NCBI RefSeq assembly: GCF_030867095.1
Contig: NC_081828.1
Location: 53,359,434-53,423,433, forward strand
Length of the DNA stretch: 64,000 nucleotides
Direction of reading: 5' to 3'
Source of the DNA: Alligator mississippiensis
Lineage: Eukaryota > Chordata > Crocodylia > Alligatoridae
This document shows positions 63,901-64,000 of this stretch, piece by piece. The stretch's first letter is position 1. Each line of letters starts with the position of its first letter. Under the pieces are notes generated by a model. That model was not told the origin of the DNA. It saw only the letters and a list, made by a program, of their open reading frames with translations, and searched no databases. The position numbers and the translations under genes are program-made.

Positions 63901-64000
63901 GCCGGTATCTTCCTTCTCTTCAGGTGTTTCTTGGAAGTTCTGCACAATGCTGTCCACTTGGAATACTTCAAGCAATTTCTCATTCGACACAACTCTGAAC
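42873..64000 (+). CDS. RGSL1: regulator of G-protein signalling like 1, exons from near the N-terminus to the RGS-like region; gene continues past window
   Basis: RGSL1 is a divergent RGS-family protein, in mammals mostly testis-linked and membrane-associated. Eleven plus-strand exons fit end to end with correct phases and GT-AG sites: 42873-42955, 45864-45938, 46765-46894, 47742-47846, 52881-53042, 55695-56695, 57781-57843, 60808-61039, 62276-62383, 62888-62999 and 63924 onward. The translation follows the mammalian protein as I remember it: DDVFVDFFNTFLNLP, QWYLWPELP, EKYRLPHFCKTNLC, ADQWLLEKCIS, GMWRF, TSTRREIL, QSYWLPNF, DLWHDLEDFLNV, YDEFLDD and IRKPSTRPR. About 690 residues lie in the window. 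The first coding exon is not identified. No disruption was seen, so the gene looks functional. Introns are rich in nested repeats. Confidence 0.9.
43078..44360 (+). mobile_element. CR1 LINE 3' portion, split by another CR1
   Basis: Two pieces, 43078-43332 and about 43839-44360, read as one plus-strand CR1. The first encodes NPQHTYRLGSSLLESTEAER, DLGVIMDSKMNMSCQCQ and REVILTLYATLVRPQ. The second resumes LEYCVQYWAPHF and goes on to LRGDLVAAYKLIRGD. It ends with a 3'UTR containing tagatgatctgttcaggtcc and a ctatgaaactatt tail. It is 5'-truncated and lies in an RGSL1 intron. Confidence 0.85.
43333..43838 (-). mobile_element. CR1 LINE 3' end inserted into the other CR1
   Basis: A minus-strand CR1 with its 3' end at the left (tcatagatttcatagac, then ggaagggacctcgg). 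It carries about 140 codons of open C-terminal ORF2 (WAPQFKKDVEKLERVQRRA, RLRGDLMATYKFIRG, RKNFFTVRAPKVWNSLP). It interrupts the plus-strand CR1 between LVRPQ and LEYCVQ. Both elements share a WAP(Q/H)FK coding block near the right junction. It is severely 5'-truncated, and younger than its host element. Confidence 0.85.
45095..45215 (+). mobile_element. MIR-like SINE fragment
   Basis: Has the MIR 5' order: gaggagcagacttgtgg, ggatcaggatttggattcag, ttcctgggtgacctaggc and a ctgacaagtgaaggta end. Diverged. Confidence 0.5.
45351..45583. mobile_element. short inverted-repeat element (gtctacac group)
   Basis: The left end tgggctcatctacacaagac pairs with the right end agtgtatcatgtagacgcgt and its flank, with scattered mismatches over about 22 bases. 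The interior repeats a gcacagtag motif in both orientations. It is non-coding and MITE-like. Confidence 0.6.
45864..45938 (+). CDS. RGSL1: RGSL1 exon encoding VFGQTPIYITS to LPCSL
   Basis: It is 75 bases in phase 0 at both ends. The acceptor TTTACAG follows a strong pyrimidine tract and the donor is GTAAGG. It carries the conserved QWYLWPELP motif. Confidence 0.92.
46765..46894 (+). CDS. RGSL1: RGSL1 exon encoding EKYRLPHFCKTNLC
   Basis: It is 130 bases, with acceptor ATACAG and donor GTGAGT. The Cys- and His-containing segment PHFCKTNLCLHYILCQ matches the mammalian protein nearly residue for residue. Confidence 0.92.
47742..47846 (+). CDS. RGSL1: RGSL1 exon encoding ADQWLLEKCISG to FLQEMA
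   Basis: It is 105 bases, entering and leaving with split codons that fit both neighbours. The acceptor is ATGCAG and the donor is GTAAGC. The intron that follows (47847-52880) holds the nested repeat stack. Confidence 0.92.
48475..49302. mobile_element. non-autonomous hAT-type element, copy B of the cataggcag family
   Basis: Starts cataggcagcag and ends ctcctcccata. The flanks are GATGTAGT (48467-48474) and AATGTAGT (49303-49310), 7 of 8 matching. It shares its ends and the tgcactc to attttttctccctcc block with copy A at 27480-28253. GC-rich; the long frames on both strands are not genes. It sits inside the CTAGGGACAG repeat, whose second copy reads straight across this site. Confidence 0.78.
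49692..51443 (-). CDS. CR1 ORF2 reverse transcriptase, partial (583 codons from first Met)
   Basis: A non-LTR reverse transcriptase that copies the element RNA at a nicked target. From the first Met: the NYRPVSLTS region at residues about 159-167; motif A YLDFRKAFD with catalytic Asp at about 231 and 237; motif B GVPQGSVLGP near 287-296; motif C FADD at 317-320; then the CR1 C-terminal region with RPQLEYCVQFWAPHF and RRLRGDLVAAYKFI. The frame is also open upstream of the Met to the 5' truncation, so the ATG is not a true start. The full ORF2 would be about 900-1000 residues with an N-terminal endonuclease, which is absent. No stops occur in the kept part, so the insertion is fairly young. It cannot move by itself. 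Confidence 0.93.
   Translation of the reverse strand: MELRMATQVKDNKKLFFRYIGSKRKAQGGIGPLLNGQKQLVTDRGDKAELLNEFFASVFLSEGHDKSLTGIVERQQQGTRLPCVDPEMVQSHLEELDAFKSAGPDGLHPRVLKALADVIAEPLVGVFECSWRTGQVPEDWKRANVVPIFKKGRKEDPGNYRPVSLTSILGKVFEKIIKAHICESPAGQIMLRGNQHGFVAGRSCLTNLVSFYDQVTKRLDTGGGVDVVYLDFRKAFDTVSHPILVNKLRGCDVDDCTVRWVANWLEGRTQRVVVDGSVLTWKGVGSGVPQGSVLGPILFNVFISDLDVGVKCTLSKFADDTKLWGKVDTPGGREQLQADLDRLHKWAENNRMQFNKEKCKVLHLVRKNVQHTYSLGNDLLGGTEVERDLGVLVDSKMNMSRQCDEAIRKANGTLSCISRCMTNRSREVILPLYRALVRPQLEYCVQFWAPHFKKDADNLERVQRRATRMVKGLQTKPYEERLEKLDLFSLCKRRLRGDLVAAYKFITGAQKGIGEDLFTKAPPGVTRNNGHKLVESRFRLDIRKNFFTVRVAKVWNGLPREVVLSPTLGVFKRRLDEYLAGVI
51510..51581. repeat. 36-bp in-frame tandem duplication inside CR1
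   Basis: Units 51510-51545 and 51546-51581 are nearly identical, each starting gatctcaccctgtttcc. On the coding strand this duplicates 12 codons (GAHKKWKQGEI-) without shifting the reverse transcriptase frame. Confidence 0.9.
51579..51642. repeat. inverted duplication at the CR1 5' junction
   Basis: The left arm 51579-51607 and right arm 51614-51642 are inverted copies (28 of 29 bases pair) with a 6-base spacer. The left arm is colinear with CR1 coding sequence (FKRKNRGHK-like on the minus strand). The right arm is the same stretch in reverse. Confidence 0.9.
52343..52781. mobile_element. inverted-repeat element (gtctacac group)
   Basis: The left end agagggtgcatctacatg pairs with the right end catgtctagatatggcctct, with a few mismatches. 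A second internal acatctacatgtgag and a ctaacgtgtagacag block repeat the theme. It is non-coding and ends about 100 bases before an RGSL1 exon. Confidence 0.6.
52881..53042 (+). CDS. RGSL1: RGSL1 exon encoding EELIKFWLATERLLEI
   Basis: It is 162 bases. The acceptor is TTCACAG and the donor is GTAAGA. The EELIKFWLATERL segment looks like the helix of an RGS fold that reads ENIxFWxAxExF in classic family members. It is followed by LQVLKATYLQEGSTVVTLCN, well conserved with mammals. Confidence 0.93.
53636..55071. mobile_element. CTAGGGACAG-family repeat, copy 2
   Basis: Starts ctagggacagaag and ends tgtctgtccctag, an 11-base inverted pair (CTAGGGACAGA). It shares left, middle and right blocks with copy 1 at 48337-51851 but has about 930 extra bases (roughly 53920-54880) in the middle. 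Those are either a fuller internal region or a further insertion. Flanking CTCAAGAC and CTCAGGTC (6 of 8) could be a decayed target duplication a few bases outside. It lies in the RGSL1 intron 53043-55694. Confidence 0.65.
55078..55240 (+). mobile_element. MIR-like SINE
   Basis: In MIR order: gctcaggtctaggaatcagc, then gttcctgactgccactg, ctctgtgactgac, ggaaaattgaggggcagg and gtgaagcactttgagatct. It lies directly behind the right end of the CTAGGGACAG repeat. Confidence 0.6.
55695..56695 (+). CDS. RGSL1: RGSL1 large exon (1001 bases)
   Basis: The acceptor is TTTTCAG and the donor is GTAGGA. It enters with a split codon and ends on a full codon, so 333 codons are open throughout. The N-terminal third (SLLKISDWHPQYTSTRREIL, QKLALFKVQSYWLPNF) and the C-terminal third (DLLHWVLNADSCAGCPFREF, LLDLWHDLEDFLNVVLSS, LRDLLPSGKVIPWILKAQEE) are conserved with mammals. 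The middle, about residues 100-190 of the exon, is Ser-, Lys- and Glu-rich, low in hydrophobics and probably disordered. Mammalian RGSL1 also has one long exon here. Confidence 0.93.
57781..57843 (+). CDS. RGSL1: RGSL1 exon encoding FYDEFLDDDDEIFLRFV
   Basis: It is 63 bases, phase 0 both sides. The acceptor is CATCAG and the donor is GTAAGA. It matches the mammalian YDEFLDEED segment. Confidence 0.92.
60395..60610 (+). mobile_element. MIR-like SINE
   Basis: Order: gaggactaggtagatctgg, gttcagttcctgg, catgtgtgacccaagg, gacagaggctgtctctgta and a gtactggagtacagattg tail ending in a taataataaac tract. This is the usual full-length layout of these old SINEs. Confidence 0.6.
60808..61039 (+). CDS. 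RGSL1: RGSL1 exon encoding QEKTSEKIERYLLAKR to GGSIWMELEP
   Basis: It is 232 bases, with acceptor CTGTAG and donor GTAAAA. Six bases downstream, TCTCAG offers an alternative in-frame acceptor (start at 60814) that would drop two residues. The first is chosen because of its better pyrimidine tract. The WRLIATEDLTRGGS stretch matches the mammalian WRKIATEDLKQGGS. Confidence 0.9.
62276..62383 (+). CDS. RGSL1: RGSL1 exon encoding DYKKMTFDELALKDPLIAVK
   Basis: It is 108 bases. The acceptor TCTGCAG follows a long pyrimidine run and the donor is GTAGGT. It corresponds to the mammalian KMSFEELCYKNPKMAIQKI segment. Confidence 0.92.
62888..62999 (+). CDS. RGSL1: RGSL1 exon encoding SISLSKTSKSSLRSGKRSIF to RKPSTRPR
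   Basis: It is 112 bases from the GGAACAG acceptor. A second acceptor, CATTAG, six bases on (start at 62894) keeps the frame and drops two residues. The donor GTATTG is weak. The Ser- and Lys-rich segment ending IRKPSTRPR aligns with the mammalian VRKPSMRPR just before the RGS-like region. Confidence 0.85.
63924..64000 (+). CDS. RGSL1: RGSL1 exon, start only (runs off the window)
   Basis: The acceptor CTCTTCAG completes an Arg codon with the previous exon, then reads CFLEVLHNAVHLEYFKQFL. This FxEVLxxxxxLxxFxxFL pattern is the opening helix of an RGS domain. The rest of the domain and the C-terminus lie beyond position 64000. Confidence 0.9.

Overview
This is vertebrate nuclear DNA: two spliced genes with GT-AG introns, AT-rich intergenic DNA and many old repeats. 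The repeats are CR1 LINEs with sauropsid 3' ends, short hAT-type elements with 8-bp target duplications, MIR-like SINEs, an L3-like tail and a broken Ty3/gypsy-like LTR fossil. The glutamine synthetase reads closest, from memory, to bird and crocodilian sequences, and the CR1 and hAT types look crocodilian. A crocodilian (alligator-like) genome is the best guess, with a turtle as the alternative. No prokaryotic feature, tRNA, rRNA or CRISPR array was seen.

Layout. 1-2.6 kb: no gene seen. 2.6-8.3 kb: remains of minus-strand LTR retroelements with another repeat inserted, plus an unexplained 215-codon open frame. 8.3-13.8 kb: intergenic, with an old CR1 tail and a SINE scrap. 14.4-21.65 kb, minus strand: GLUL (glutamine synthetase) is complete, with six coding exons that join to exactly 373 codons plus a stop. 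A non-coding first exon lies in a CpG island with a TATA-like box and two CCAAT boxes. 22-30.6 kb: intergenic, with several hAT-type elements. 30.67-31.03 kb, minus strand: a possible small gene (a 94-codon frame behind a TATA box), not recognised. 31-42.9 kb: intergenic, including a run of three foldback elements. 42.87-64 kb, plus strand: eleven consecutive exons of RGSL1 (regulator of G-protein signalling like 1). They are phase-consistent from near the N-terminus into the RGS-like segment, and the gene continues past the window.

GLUL and RGSL1 are also neighbours on human chromosome 1q25, so the window is a conserved synteny block with an expanded repeat load. GLUL makes glutamine from glutamate and ammonia. 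RGSL1 encodes a divergent RGS-family protein. They share a neighbourhood, not a pathway. The most striking structure is in one RGSL1 intron (47847-52880). A repeat beginning CTAGGGACAG holds two separate hAT-type insertions, and one of these holds a CR1 LINE. That CR1 has an open reverse transcriptase frame, a 36-bp in-frame tandem duplication and an inverted duplication at its 5' end.
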